64,000 nt of DNA from Bacteroidales bacterium UBA5548 (GTDB lineage Bacteria > Bacteroidota > Bacteroidia > Bacteroidales > UBA932): positions 9,535-73,534 of the forward strand of contig DINE01000027.1 of NCBI GenBank assembly GCA_002425935.1, in the 5' to 3' direction. The translations under genes and the position numbers were made by a program. The notes beneath the pieces are model-generated. The model did no database searches. It had not been told where the DNA came from and was given only the letters and a program-made list of their open reading frames with translations. Below are positions 1 to 9,301 of the stretch, in pieces. Position 1 is the first letter of the stretch. Each line of letters starts with the position of its first letter.

Positions 1-254
1 AAAATTACAGTTCCAAGCTTCAATTCACTAAGGACAAGCTAATCCTTTTAATTGAGAATCGCAATGAAGGTTTTAAATTTTCTGCACCTGTTGGTGAATC
101 GTTTGCTGAAAGTTTTTTAGAAAAATTAATTAGTCAAAATATTTTAAATAAGGATGGATACTTGCTTGTTGAGCAAAATAATGAAGGGATTGACACAGAG
201 GATAGGATTGCAAAATGTTTAAAATTTCTTAGTAACTTAAAGATTGAAGAATGA
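1..254 (+). CDS. 3' end of an unidentified gene of the BREX locus (partial)
   Basis: An open frame enters from the left edge (first whole codon at base 3) and stops at 252-254, giving about 83 C-terminal residues. Its stop overlaps the start of pglZ in an ATGA tetramer, so the two are translationally coupled and surely in one operon. The fragment contains a helix-turn-strand stretch (ESFLEKLISQNILNKDGYLL) that could be a small winged-helix domain, followed by a charged helical end. It does not look like the C-terminus of a PglX methyltransferase as I know it. In type 4 BREX the neighbour would be the large BrxC-like ATPase, in type 1 it would be PglX. I cannot identify the family from so little sequence. 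Codon choice is AT-rich like the next three genes. Confidence 0.75.
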   Translation, partial: NYSSKLQFTKDKLILLIENRNEGFKFSAPVGESFAESFLEKLISQNILNKDGYLLVEQNNEGIDTEDRIAKCLKFLSNLKIEE

Positions 255-2491
255 CTGACAACTGGATCATACAAGATATAGAAAACCACATTGCACACCG
301 CAATAGAGTGGTTATCATCGACCCTTTGGGTGAGTGTGCCTACTTATTGCCCTACATTGAAAAGCAACACTACACCATATTGAAAACAGATGCTTCCAAC
401 AAAGAAGAATGGCAGCGTATCAAGGAAGAATTGATGCTACGCTATGAAGCAGAGAGTAAGCACAAAGCGGAAAAAGTAGTTTTCTATGTTACCCGCCCAA
501 AAACAGAATTGAGCTTTTTATTTGATTACTGCTTCACCCACGGTTGTGTTGATTTATCCAATCCTGTGGAGTGGTTGCGTAAGAAACTATTTACCGGCAC
601 AGGGCATCAAATCACATTAGATAATCCAATGCTGCTTACAGCCGCTAAATTGGGTGTCGGCAAAGACCTTGCTTGGTGGAAAAAGATTTTACAAAACTTA
701 GAAGAATTAGTGTCCATTGAAGATGAATTAATTCCTTTTTTAAGTGCGCCCGAAAGTTTTTTCAAAGACAAAGAAGCAGATGTTAAAAGGCTTTTCGAAG
801 AAAAATTATTTGACCTAATTGGTCAAACTTATCGCAAAGTACCTGCCAAAACATTGGCGACAGAAGTAGTAAACCATTTGTTTTCAAGTCTGCTCAACAA
901 TGCCATCACTCCGGAACTTCTGAGCATCTATCATAAATGGTTAGACAGCCACACCTATTCAAAAGCATTGCAAAATTATATTGATACTTACAATATTGAC
1001 GCACAGCTTAATATCTGGAATGTTCACCCCGATCATTGCTTTGCAGCAATAGACATCAAGCAATTACAGCAAATCACAGCCAATTTTAGAGATAAAGTAT
1101 TTGTAAAAGATAAACTTCAAAAGCTACATCATCGCATTAAAAGCCGAAAAGCAACCGCTTTTGTTCCCCAATGGTGGAATGATGTAATGATACTTTTTGA
1201 GTTTGACAACAAGCCTTTGGCTCATTGCAACTCTTTAGAAAAAGTAACCTCGTTCTACACTTCCCATTTTCATAAGGCAGATAGAGCCATACGAAACATT
1301 TATGCCTCGTTTTTACAAGACCAGGAAATTGTAAGACCCCTGCAAGAGCATTACGAAAGCTTGAACCACGAACTATTGCAACATTGGTTTGAATACAGCA
1401 GTCATTACCAGTCAAATCAACAGTGCTTTTTACCACAATTGATTTCACAATCTAAGCCGGGTACAGCCATCATTGTAGGCGATGGTGTTCGCTATGAGAT
1501 AGCTGCTTTCATTGCTTCGCAATTACAGCATAAATGTAAGATTAGCTTAGATACAATGCTTGCTGATATGCCTTCTGAAACCGAACACAATATGAGTGCA
1601 TTGTACGTTGGCAATAACGAAGTGCTTTCTGTTCATAAGGAGAGAGAAAAAAAGCTGTCAGAAAGCACCGGAAAGGAAATCACTTATATGAATTTAGAAG
1701 CCTTGCATTACGGTATCAAAGCCGATTACCTGGTGCTTACTTACAAGGACATTGACAGTGCAGGCGAGAAACTCCAAATGGGTGCTATCAAGTTATTCAA
1801 TGAATTTGAAAATGTATTAGCGGAGAAAATCGAGTTGTTACTCAAAATGGGCTACCATCAGGTTCATTTAATTACAGACCATGGTTTTGTGTTGACAGGC
1901 TTGTTAGATGAAGCAGATAAAATAGACCCAATTGTGTCAGGCAAAAAAGATGTGAGTGAAAGATTCATACGCACCACCGAGAAGCAGTCTGCTACAGAAT
2001 GGATTCCATTTGAAAAACCCTACGGTGAGTTTAAATATGTATATGCTGCAAAAAGTCATAGACCATTCAAATCTAAAGGCGTTTATGGATTTTCTCACGG
2101 TGGTTTCACACCGCAAGAAACCATCATACCCAACTTTGTTTTCAGCAAAGATGCCCCTACCACAAAAGGTTTAGAAGTAAATATTGCCAACAAAAAAGAA
2201 CTAAGCGAAGTAACAGGTGAATTGTTTGGATTGAAAATTCAAGCCACTGCTAAAGCAGATGACTTGTTTTCTGCAAGCAGAAAAATTCAAGTGCTGTTAT
2301 ATGCTAATAACATCACATACAGCAGCAGCAATATCATCACTATTGAAACGGGTGCAACACAGTCATTTGATTTTTCATTCGGTGGCCATAATGAAATAAT
2401 TGCAGTAATAGTAGATGCCACCAGTCAGGAACAAATAGATTCAGTCAAAATCAAAAAATCAAACGCCAGAGATTTAGGCGGCCTCATATAA
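251..2491 (+). CDS. pglZ: BREX alkaline-phosphatase-superfamily protein PglZ
   Basis: PglZ is a conserved core component of BREX (bacteriophage exclusion) systems, a metal-dependent phosphatase/nuclease-like protein of the alkaline phosphatase superfamily. The 746-residue product has an N-terminal helper region and a C-terminal PglZ domain. Visible metal-site motifs are GDGVRYE near residues 410-416, HLITDHG near 539-545 and FSHGG near 614-618, all characteristic of PglZ. The start ATG overlaps the stop of the upstream gene (ATGA), and brxL follows after 10 bases, so the genes are co-transcribed. The protein is somewhat shorter than the type 1 PglZ proteins of enterobacteria, which, with the apparent absence of PglX next to it, leans toward a type 4-like locus. 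That is inference, because the left part of the locus is missing. Confidence 0.9.
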   Translation: MTDNWIIQDIENHIAHRNRVVIIDPLGECAYLLPYIEKQHYTILKTDASNKEEWQRIKEELMLRYEAESKHKAEKVVFYVTRPKTELSFLFDYCFTHGCVDLSNPVEWLRKKLFTGTGHQITLDNPMLLTAAKLGVGKDLAWWKKILQNLEELVSIEDELIPFLSAPESFFKDKEADVKRLFEEKLFDLIGQTYRKVPAKTLATEVVNHLFSSLLNNAITPELLSIYHKWLDSHTYSKALQNYIDTYNIDAQLNIWNVHPDHCFAAIDIKQLQQITANFRDKVFVKDKLQKLHHRIKSRKATAFVPQWWNDVMILFEFDNKPLAHCNSLEKVTSFYTSHFHKADRAIRNIYASFLQDQEIVRPLQEHYESLNHELLQHWFEYSSHYQSNQQCFLPQLISQSKPGTAIIVGDGVRYEIAAFIASQLQHKCKISLDTMLADMPSETEHNMSALYVGNNEVLSVHKEREKKLSESTGKEITYMNLEALHYGIKADYLVLTYKDIDSAGEKLQMGAIKLFNEFENVLAEKIELLLKMGYHQVHLITDHGFVLTGLLDEADKIDPIVSGKKDVSERFIRTTEKQSATEWIPFEKPYGEFKYVYAAKSHRPFKSKGVYGFSHGGFTPQETIIPNFVFSKDAPTTKGLEVNIANKKELSEVTGELFGLKIQATAKADDLFSASRKIQVLLYANNITYSSSNIITIETGATQSFDFSFGGHNEIIAVIVDATSQEQIDSVKIKKSNARDLGGLI

Positions 2492-2501
2492 GAAATTAAC
2501 T

Positions 2502-4550
2502 ATGATAGTATTAGACGACTTAGATAAAAAAGCATTGGACCACTTTAGGGGCTTTGTAGTAAAAAAAGACCTTGTTGGTATCATCAAAGGTGGTGCAAAT
2601 GTGCCTGCTTTTGTATTGGAATATTTATTAGCCAATACGTGCAGTACCGAAGATGAAGAAAAACTGAAAGAAGGAATGGAAAATGTAAAAACCATACTTC
2701 GTAACCACTACATCAACCCAGAAGAAAGCACTTTGATTCAGTCAAAGCTCAGGGAGAAAGGTCGCTACAAAATCATTGATAAAATATCTGTGGATTTAGA
2801 CCCACAACGAGACCGCTATTGGGCGAATATCAGCAACAGTAATATCAAAAAGGCAACCATCAGCGATGATTTGGTAAAAAGCCACGAAAAATTGCTTTTA
2901 GGAGGTATTTGGGCAATCATAGAAATGGAATATGATCCAATGATTACTGTTGGGAGTTCAGTGTATCCTTTTTTAGTTAGAGACATCAAGCCAATACAGC
3001 TATCTTCATTTGACAATACCAAAATATCAGAAAAACGAAAAGAGTTTAGCAAAGATGAGTGGAAAAAATTATTGCTCAGAAGTGCCGGTTACGAACCATA
3101 CAGCGAGGGATTAGACGATAGAAAACTAAATTTATTGATGTGCCGCTTAATTCCTTTGGTAGAAGCCAATTTCAATATGGTGGAGTTAGGTCCCCGTTCT
3201 TCGGGTAAGTCATACATCTACAAAGAAATTACCCCTTATGCTATTCTCATATCAGGCGGTCAAGGTTCAGTAGCTCAATTATTCGTAAACAACACTACAG
3301 GTAGAGTTGGTGCAGTGGGCTTATGGGATGCCATTTGCTTTGATGAAAGTACAGACAAATTATTCAAAGACCGAGATACTATACCATTAATGAAAGACTA
3401 TATGGAATCGGGTTCATTCTCCAGAGCCAAAGGTGGTGAAATATCAGGTTCAGCTTCCGTAATCCTTAATGGAAACATCAATCAACCGGTAGAAACAGTT
3501 TTGCAGACTTCACATTTGTTCAGTCCGCTTTCAGATGAAGTAAACCACGACACCGCATTTTTAGACCGTATCAATTTGTTTTTACCCGGCTGGGAAATCA
3601 CAAAATTTAGTACTTCAAACTTCACAAATCATTTCGGTTTCAGTACCGATTTCTTTTCAGAAATCTTAAAGTCGCAAAGAAAAGCTACCTTTTATGATGC
3701 CCTCGATAAGTACTTCACTTTGGGTTCTCATTTAAAGCAAAGAGATTCAAAATCAGTAAGGCGAATTGTTTCGGGCTTCATTAAATTACTCCACCCCGAT
3801 GTTGAATACACAAAAGAAGACATTAGAGAGTATTTGGTGATAGCAATGGAAATGCGAAGAAGGGTAAAAGAGCAGTTAAAACGAATTGGCGGAATGGAAT
3901 TTTGGGACACCAATTTTTCATACATCGACAAAGAAACTCAGGAAGAAATATTTGTAGGCTTACAGGAAGAAAAAGGCTCATCATTAATTGAATCCAATCC
4001 TTTATCGCCAGGGGTTTGTTACACAGCTACAAGCAATGGCGATAGTACAGCCTTAGTAAAGATTGAAGTTGTGGCCTTAAAAGGTTCAGGCAAAATGAAT
4101 GTAACAGGCACCAGCAGTCAAGAAGTAAAAGAAAATATCAAGAACACCTACAACTTCCTTAGAGCAAACGAAAGAAGCATTCTCAACGAGCAACACTCCC
4201 TATCAGGCTATGACATCAATATTCAAATCAGCAACCTTATGGGAGCTTATATAAGCGGTGGCATAGGCAGTGCAGTTTACATAGCCATTATATCAGCCAT
4301 ATACAAAAAGAACTTAAAACCCGGTCTTGCTGTATTAGGTAACATTTCAATTGGCGGTGCAGTAGAAAGAGCCTTAAACTTTGCCGATAAAGTAACCTTA
4401 CTTTCAGAAAACGGAGCAAAAACAGTATTAGTGCCAATGGAAAACCTTTCTGAAATCAGCACCTTGCCAACCTCAATTCTTGGCAAAACAGATGTGCCAT
4501 TCTATGGCAATAGCCAGATGTTATTACAGAAAGCGGTTTTGGGGGACTAA
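2502..4550 (+). CDS. brxL: BREX Lon-like ATPase BrxL
   Basis: BrxL is an AAA+ ATPase with a C-terminal Lon-protease-like fold that binds DNA and is needed for phage defence in BREX types 1 and 4. The 682-residue product has the usual length. A Walker A motif GPRSSGKS lies near residues 230-237 and a Walker B segment ending in CFDES near residue 280. The C-terminal 120 residues follow the Lon P-domain outline (ISGGIGSAVYIAII, then GNISIGGAVERAL). The canonical Lon signature around the catalytic serine (DGPSAG) and the usual lysine context are not preserved, so protease activity is doubtful. It is the terminal gene of the BREX run and lies 10 bases after pglZ. Codon use is AT-rich compared with the ribosomal genes downstream. 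Confidence 0.92.
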   Translation: MIVLDDLDKKALDHFRGFVVKKDLVGIIKGGANVPAFVLEYLLANTCSTEDEEKLKEGMENVKTILRNHYINPEESTLIQSKLREKGRYKIIDKISVDLDPQRDRYWANISNSNIKKATISDDLVKSHEKLLLGGIWAIIEMEYDPMITVGSSVYPFLVRDIKPIQLSSFDNTKISEKRKEFSKDEWKKLLLRSAGYEPYSEGLDDRKLNLLMCRLIPLVEANFNMVELGPRSSGKSYIYKEITPYAILISGGQGSVAQLFVNNTTGRVGAVGLWDAICFDESTDKLFKDRDTIPLMKDYMESGSFSRAKGGEISGSASVILNGNINQPVETVLQTSHLFSPLSDEVNHDTAFLDRINLFLPGWEITKFSTSNFTNHFGFSTDFFSEILKSQRKATFYDALDKYFTLGSHLKQRDSKSVRRIVSGFIKLLHPDVEYTKEDIREYLVIAMEMRRRVKEQLKRIGGMEFWDTNFSYIDKETQEEIFVGLQEEKGSSLIESNPLSPGVCYTATSNGDSTALVKIEVVALKGSGKMNVTGTSSQEVKENIKNTYNFLRANERSILNEQHSLSGYDINIQISNLMGAYISGGIGSAVYIAIISAIYKKNLKPGLAVLGNISIGGAVERALNFADKVTLLSENGAKTVLVPMENLSEISTLPTSILGKTDVPFYGNSQMLLQKAVLGD

Positions 4551-4602
4551 TATCTCATTAGTTGCAAACATAATTATTAACCAATTGCTTTTGTTTAATG
4601 TT

Positions 4603-5538
4603 ATGAATTACAGAGAATCAGAACGAAAAAAAGCTTTAAGAATAAGGGATTCATTCTTTAAAGATCCGGGTAATGGTGTTCATCAGGGCAAACATTACCC
4701 CTTTGTTTTAATGAATCATGAAAAGAATCTCAGGAAAGGTATTATGCAGGATGCAATAAAGTATTTTGAGGACAACAAGATTGTGTGGTGGCCCGGTAGT
4801 GATAAACCTGCAGGTCACCTTTTATCTTCTCAAATCTCATGTGTTAATCATCTGTTTTTTCTTCGTAATGACAAAGAGGCCGCATTACGAATTCTAAAAA
4901 ACATCAATCCCGAATTCTCTGAAGTATGCCCCGATTTTGAAGGGGGTTTTGTTGGTTTTGAAGTAGTTAGTATAGGGAGTTATCTTGGAGAAGTTCAAGA
5001 AGGGAAAGAGCAAACACGTGGGGCAAATTGCACCTCTGTTGATGCAATGATGACAGGAATAAAGAACGGGAAGAAAATTCAGGTTCTTATCGAATGGAAA
5101 TACACTGAATTTTATTCCAAGTCAGATAAGTCAGCAGAAAAAGGTGGAGCGACAAGAAAAAGTAGATATGATAATCTTATAGACGATAAAGACTCTCCAA
5201 TACAAAGAACGGTTAGCATAGAAAACTTGTATTATGAACCATTCTATCAGCTCATGCGACAAACTTTGTTGGCATGGCAAATGACAAAGCACAAAGAAAA
5301 AGAGTTAAATGCTGACGATTGGATTCATTTAGATGTTATCCCGGAAAATAATCTTAATCTGCGATATCAGGTTTCATCTCCGGATCTCATCCAAACAGGA
5401 ATTGAACAAGCGTGGAAGTCTCAGCTGAAAGAACCTCACAAATACAACACATTTACTCCCCAGAGACTGCTCAGTCCATTAATTTTTGATTCCAAGTACA
5501 GAAGTCTGATTGCATATCTAAACAAAAGGTATTGGTAA
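4603..5538 (+). CDS. PGN_0703-family putative PD-(D/E)XK restriction endonuclease
   Basis: The 311-residue product resembles the PGN_0703 family of putative restriction endonucleases. A PD-(D/E)XK-type site is visible as Asp147 (SVDAM) followed by strand and Glu164-Trp-Lys166 (LIEWKYTE). The chosen ATG gives the family-like start MNYRESERKK; an in-frame upstream ATG at 4480 would run back through the end of brxL in another frame and is unlikely. The gene sits 52 bases after brxL on the same strand and shares its AT-rich codon style, so it probably travels with the BREX island as an extra nuclease. No partner methyltransferase is seen within the window. Function as a restriction enzyme is inferred from family and context only. 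Confidence 0.78.
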   Translation: MNYRESERKKALRIRDSFFKDPGNGVHQGKHYPFVLMNHEKNLRKGIMQDAIKYFEDNKIVWWPGSDKPAGHLLSSQISCVNHLFFLRNDKEAALRILKNINPEFSEVCPDFEGGFVGFEVVSIGSYLGEVQEGKEQTRGANCTSVDAMMTGIKNGKKIQVLIEWKYTEFYSKSDKSAEKGGATRKSRYDNLIDDKDSPIQRTVSIENLYYEPFYQLMRQTLLAWQMTKHKEKELNADDWIHLDVIPENNLNLRYQVSSPDLIQTGIEQAWKSQLKEPHKYNTFTPQRLLSPLIFDSKYRSLIAYLNKRYW

Positions 5539-5563
5539 ATTAAAATCAATATAACGCACCTTT

Positions 5564-5584
5564 GTATGCAAATCGTATGCAAAT
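5564..5584. repeat. tandem 10-base direct repeat beside the tRNA
   Basis: Two perfect copies of GTATGCAAAT separated by a single C lie between the nuclease gene and the 3' end of the tRNA. Such short direct repeats beside a tRNA 3' end are compatible with an integrase arm or core site, but no integrase gene is present in the window, so the assignment as an attachment site is only a suggestion. Confidence 0.4.
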
Positions 5585-5587
5585 GAA

Positions 5588-5621
5588 AAAGAGTTACAAG
5601 GGTTGAATCTTGTAACTCTTT
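5588..5621. terminator. bidirectional intrinsic terminator between BREX island and tRNA
   Basis: A 13-base perfect stem (AAAGAGTTACAAG with its complement) closes an 8-base loop. On the plus strand it is followed by a T-rich stretch, on the minus strand by a TTTTTC run. It can end both the rightward BREX/nuclease transcript and the leftward tRNA transcript. Confidence 0.75.
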
Positions 5622-5631
5622 GATTTTCTTG

Positions 5632-5706
5632 TGGGCCCAGCTGGGCTTGAACCAGCGACCCCCTGATTATGAGTCAGGTGCTACTAACCAACTGAGCTAT
5701 GGGCCC
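5632..5706 (-). tRNA. tRNA with CAT anticodon (elongator Met or lysidine-type Ile2)
   Basis: Read on the minus strand, a cloverleaf begins GGGCCCATAGCTCAG and ends with a T-arm GGTTCAAGCC and the matching acceptor strand TGGGCCC plus an A discriminator. The 7-base anticodon loop is CTCATAA, anticodon CAT. The anticodon stem (CCTGA/TCAGG) lacks the three consecutive G:C pairs of initiator tRNA. The T-arm resembles that of tRNA-Ile2, so Ile2 (C34 modified to lysidine) is as likely as elongator Met. CCA is not encoded. A -7 like box (TATTTTTG on the minus strand, 5718-5725) lies just upstream. Its 3' end faces the BREX island. Confidence 0.92.
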
Positions 5707-5769
5707 GAAACGGAGTGCAAAAATAGTAAAATTCCGTAAAATCGTACTATAAAATACACTCAATTATCA

Positions 5770-6075
5770 TCACACTTTGATCTCTACCTCAACTCCGCTA
5801 GGAAGTTCAAGCTTCATCAAAGCATCCACTGTCTTAGGAGTAGAGCTGTAGATGTCCAGCAGACGACGGAACGAGTTCAGTTCGAACTGTTCGCGAGATT
5901 TCTTGTTAACGAATGTAGAACGGTTAACAGTGAAAATCTTCTTGTCTGTAGGAAGTGGAATAGGTCCACTTACAACTGCGCCGGTAGCCTTAACTGTTTT
6001 TACGATCTTGTCTGCCGATTTGTCTACAAGCATGTGATCGTAAGATTTTAGCTTAATTCTTATTTTTTGGCTCAT
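5770..6075 (-). CDS. rpsJ: 30S ribosomal protein S10
   Basis: S10 is a head protein of the small ribosomal subunit and, as NusE, also a transcription antitermination factor. The 101-residue product starts [14 protein letters not shown] and shows the family's typical [18 protein letters not shown] and [24 protein letters not shown] ends. The start at 6075 was preferred over a further in-frame ATG upstream that would overlap fusA. It is the last gene of the rpsL-rpsG-fusA-rpsJ operon, 19 bases after fusA. In most Bacteroidota rplC follows directly; here the next thing downstream is a tRNA gene and then a defence island, while rplC lies 36 kb away on the other strand. Confidence 0.97.
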   Translation of the reverse strand: MSQKIRIKLKSYDHMLVDKSADKIVKTVKATGAVVSGPIPLPTDKKIFTVNRSTFVNKKSREQFELNSFRRLLDIYSSTPKTVDALMKLELPSGVEVEIKV

Positions 6076-6094
6076 ATCTTTAATTTTTTCTCTT

Positions 6095-8215
6095 TTATTC
6101 GTCTGAATCGGTATCAAATTTCTTACCGCCGGCCTTCTCGATAACCTCTTTTGCAAGGTTTGCAGGAAGTTCGGTATAGTGAGAGAACTCCATGGTGCTG
6201 GTTGCCCTTCCGGAAGATAGCGTACGAAGTATTGTTACATAGCCAAATTGCTCTGCGAGAGGAACTTTTGCTTTAACAATTCTTGCGTTACCTTTGGAAT
6301 CCATGTTGTTAATCTGGCCTCTGCGCTTGTTAAGGTCACCAATTACGTCACCCAGATAATCTTCCGGAGTAACAACTTCAAGAGACATGATTGGCTCCTG
6401 AATGTATGGGTTGGCTTTAGGACATGCCTTGCGGAATGCCTGTCTTGCACAGATTTCAAATGACAGAGCATCTGAATCGACAGGGTGGAACGAACCGTCT
6501 TTGAGAACCACTTTAAGTGATGTAACCTCATAACCGGCAAGAACACCGTTTGCCAAAGCAGCTTTGAAACCTTTCTCCACAGATGGAACATACTCCCTTG
6601 GGATATTACCACCTTTAACTTCGTCGATAAACTGAAGTCCGGTAACTCCTTCGTCTGCAGGACCGATTTCCACAATGATATCGGCAAATTTACCGCGACC
6701 ACCTGTCTGCTTCTTGAATACTTCACGATGCTGAACGGTAGAGCGGATAGCCTCTTTGTAGTTAACCTGAGGAGCACCCTGGTTAATTTCAACTCCGAAC
6801 TCTCTCTTCAGACGGTCTACAATAATCTCCAGGTGAAGTTCACCCATACCGCTGATAACGGTCTGGCCGGTCTCCTTGTCTGAACGAACAGTGAATGTAG
6901 GATCCTCTTCTGAAAGTTTCGAAAGAGCCATTCCGAGCTTATCAAGGTCTTTCTGAGTCTTAGGCTCAACCGCCAGTCCGATAACAGGATCAGGGAAGGT
7001 CATTGACTCAAGAACAATCGGATGAGTGTCAACACAAATAGTGTCACCTGTACGAAGTTCTTTGAAGCCTACGGCTGCACAGATATCACCTGCTTCAACA
7101 AAATCGATAGGATTCTGCTTGTTCGAGTGCATCTGATAAAGACGGGCAACCCTCTCTTTCTTGTCAGATCTGGTATTCAGAACATAAGAGCCGGAATCAA
7201 GTTTACCTGAGTAGGCCCTGATATATGCAAGACGACCTACAAACGGGTCGGTTGCAATTTTAAATACAAGACCGCAGAAAGGCTCTTTAATGTTTGTTTT
7301 GCGAATCTCTTCCTTCTCTGTCTCAGGGTTAATTCCTTTAACATCGCCGATATCAAGCGGAGATGGGAGGTAACGCATTACAGAGTCAAGAAGGTACTGA
7401 ACTCCTTTGTTTTTGAAAGAAGATCCGCAGGTTACAGGCACAACTGCCATATCAATGGTAGCTTTGCGAAGTGCTGCAATAATCTCCTCTCCGGAAATTG
7501 AATCCGGATCTTCAAAAAACTTCTCAAGGATAGCGTCGTTGTACTCAGCAACTGACTCAATCAGTTTTCCTCTCCACTCGTTAACCTCGTCAACCATATT
7601 TGCAGGGACATCCTTGATAACGTAGTTTACAAGGTCTTTGTTGTCCTGATCATAATAGTATGCCTTTTTTGATACAAGGTCAATGATGCCTTCGAATTTA
7701 TCTTCGGCACCAATAGGTAGTGAAATAGGAATAGCATTTGCACCCAACTTGCTGTTCATCTCTTCAACAACCGCAAAGAAGTCAGCTCCTATACGGTCCA
7801 TCTTGTTCACATATGCAAGTTTTGGTACATGGTACTTGTCGGCCTGGCGCCATACTGTCTCTGACTGAGGCTGTACGCGGCCTACTGCGCAAAATGTTGC
7901 AACAGTACCGTCAAGTACACGCAGTGATCTCTCGACCTCTACTGTAAAATCTACGTGACCGGGAGTATCAATAAGGTTTATCTGATACTGATTTCCGTCG
8001 TAGTTCCAGAAAGCTGTTGTAGCAGCTGAAGTGATGGTAATACCGCGCTCCTGCTCCTGAACCATCCAGTCCATGATAGCAGCACCGTCGTGTACTTCAC
8101 CTATTTTATGGGTCTTACCTGTATAAAACAGGATTCTTTCAGATGTAGTTGTCTTTCCGGCATCAATGTGGGCCATGATGCCAATATTTCTCGTGTATTT
8201 TAAATCTCTTGCCAT
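6095..8215 (-). CDS. fusA: translation elongation factor G
   Basis: EF-G is the GTPase that drives ribosomal translocation. The 706-residue product has full family length. The G1 motif AHIDAGKTT is at residues 15-23, DTPGH near 85 and NKMD near 139, followed by domain II, the domain IV segment with GGRGKFADI, and domain V. The gene sits between rpsG (24 bases) and rpsJ (19 bases) in the classical str operon order. No frameshift or missing motif is seen. Confidence 0.98.
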   Translation of the reverse strand: MARDLKYTRNIGIMAHIDAGKTTTSERILFYTGKTHKIGEVHDGAAIMDWMVQEQERGITITSAATTAFWNYDGNQYQINLIDTPGHVDFTVEVERSLRVLDGTVATFCAVGRVQPQSETVWRQADKYHVPKLAYVNKMDRIGADFFAVVEEMNSKLGANAIPISLPIGAEDKFEGIIDLVSKKAYYYDQDNKDLVNYVIKDVPANMVDEVNEWRGKLIESVAEYNDAILEKFFEDPDSISGEEIIAALRKATIDMAVVPVTCGSSFKNKGVQYLLDSVMRYLPSPLDIGDVKGINPETEKEEIRKTNIKEPFCGLVFKIATDPFVGRLAYIRAYSGKLDSGSYVLNTRSDKKERVARLYQMHSNKQNPIDFVEAGDICAAVGFKELRTGDTICVDTHPIVLESMTFPDPVIGLAVEPKTQKDLDKLGMALSKLSEEDPTFTVRSDKETGQTVISGMGELHLEIIVDRLKREFGVEINQGAPQVNYKEAIRSTVQHREVFKKQTGGRGKFADIIVEIGPADEGVTGLQFIDEVKGGNIPREYVPSVEKGFKAALANGVLAGYEVTSLKVVLKDGSFHPVDSDALSFEICARQAFRKACPKANPYIQEPIMSLEVVTPEDYLGDVIGDLNKRRGQINNMDSKGNARIVKAKVPLAEQFGYVTILRTLSSGRATSTMEFSHYTELPANLAKEVIEKAGGKKFDTDSDE

Positions 8216-8239
8216 CTAATTGGTTCGGTGCTTTGGTGC

Positions 8240-8716
8240 TTAAAAACGGAAATGTGCAAATGCCTTGTTAGCTTCTGCCATTTTGTGCATATCCTCTTTT
8301 CTTTTGTATGCAGCGCCTTCGTTGTTGTAAGCTGCCATAATTTCTGCGGCAAGTTTCTCTGCCATAGTGTGTGCAGACCTTTTGCGTGCGTACATAATAA
8401 GGTTCTTCATCGAAAGCGAAATCTTCCTTTCAGGACGCACCTCGGTTGGTACCTGGAAGTTTGCACCACCCACTCTGCGGCTTTTCACCTCAACCTGCGG
8501 GGTTACATTTTCGAGTGCTTTTTTCCAGATCTCGAGAGGAGCCTTATCAGAATCTTTCATCTTTTCGCCGATGATGTCAAGTGCATCATAAAAGATGCGG
8601 TAGGCGATACTCTTCTTTCCCTGTATCATCAAATTATTCACGAATCTTGTAACAGATGAGTCGTGAAACTTGGGGTCGGGAAGTAGAATCCTCTTTTTAG
8701 GCTTCGTTTTTCTCAT
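8240..8716 (-). CDS. rpsG: 30S ribosomal protein S7
   Basis: S7 nucleates assembly of the 30S head by binding the 3' domain of 16S rRNA. The 158-residue product begins [19 protein letters not shown] and carries the conserved [20 protein letters not shown] loop and the [43 protein letters not shown] end. It is 23 bases downstream of rpsL and 24 bases upstream of fusA, as in the standard str operon. In several bacteria S7 autoregulates this operon, but no leader structure for this is evident here. Confidence 0.98.
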   Translation of the reverse strand: MRKTKPKKRILLPDPKFHDSSVTRFVNNLMIQGKKSIAYRIFYDALDIIGEKMKDSDKAPLEIWKKALENVTPQVEVKSRRVGGANFQVPTEVRPERKISLSMKNLIMYARKRSAHTMAEKLAAEIMAAYNNEGAAYKRKEDMHKMAEANKAFAHFRF

Positions 8717-8739
8717 TTACTTAAAAATTGAATTGATAA

Positions 8740-9138
8740 TTACTTTTTAGCTTTGGCTGCTGCTGTCTTCTTAGGTCTCTTTGTACCGTACAGCGAGCGT
8801 CCTTGCTTACGTCCGTCAACACCTGCAGTGTCTAGCGCACCGCGAAGGATGTGGTAACGTACACCAGGAAGGTCTTTAACACGACCACCGCGAACAAGCA
8901 CGATTGAGTGCTCCTGAAGGTTGTGACCTTCTCCCGGTATGTACGCATTAACCTCCTTCTGATTGGTGAGGCGCACACGAGCTACCTTACGCATAGCTGA
9001 ATTTGGTTTCTTGGGAGTTGTTGTGTAAACACGTACACATACTCCGCGTCTCTGAGGACATGCGTCAAGAGCGCGAGATTTACTCTTCTCGATGATAACC
9101 TCACGGCCCTTGCGAACTAACTGTTGAATTGTTGGCAT
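8740..9138 (-). CDS. rpsL: 30S ribosomal protein S12
   Basis: S12 lies at the decoding centre and controls accuracy. The 132-residue product starts [13 protein letters not shown] and has the conserved [15 protein letters not shown] and [13 protein letters not shown] segments. The lysines where streptomycin resistance usually arises (in TTPKKPNS and GRVKDLPG) are the wild-type residues. A lysine/alanine-rich tail ends the protein. It is the first gene of the str operon, with a strong Bacteroidota-type promoter about 50 bases upstream. Confidence 0.98.
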   Translation of the reverse strand: MPTIQQLVRKGREVIIEKSKSRALDACPQRRGVCVRVYTTTPKKPNSAMRKVARVRLTNQKEVNAYIPGEGHNLQEHSIVLVRGGRVKDLPGVRYHILRGALDTAGVDGRKQGRSLYGTKRPKKTAAAKAKK

Positions 9139-9189
9139 AATTAGTTGTTATTCTTAACTTTAACTATTTCCGTTATACAAAACGGGTTG

Positions 9190-9220
9190 CAAAGGTAAGA
9201 TTATTTTCTTTAATTACAAA
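9190..9220 (-). promoter_or_regulatory. promoter of the rpsL-rpsG-fusA-rpsJ operon
   Basis: On the minus strand TTTG (9217-9220) is followed after exactly 19 bases by TACCTTTG (9190-9197), a full match to the Bacteroidota primary sigma consensus TTTG-N19-TAnnTTTG. The expected start site leaves a leader of roughly 45 bases before rpsL. Confidence 0.75.
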
Positions 9221-9301
9221 CAACTTATGAACATTTTATCTCTGAAATATGGCCTAAATTTGCTATGTTAGTCGCAATATAAAATTCAACAAAGTCATAT
9301 C

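Noticed and set aside
6343..6792. 149-codon open frame inside fusA in another frame
   Set aside because: It overlaps the conserved domain IV/V coding part of EF-G and shows no motif.
8228..8659. Long open frame on the plus strand opposite rpsG
   Set aside because: It is a shadow of the S7 gene in the other strand, Cys-rich without any family feature.
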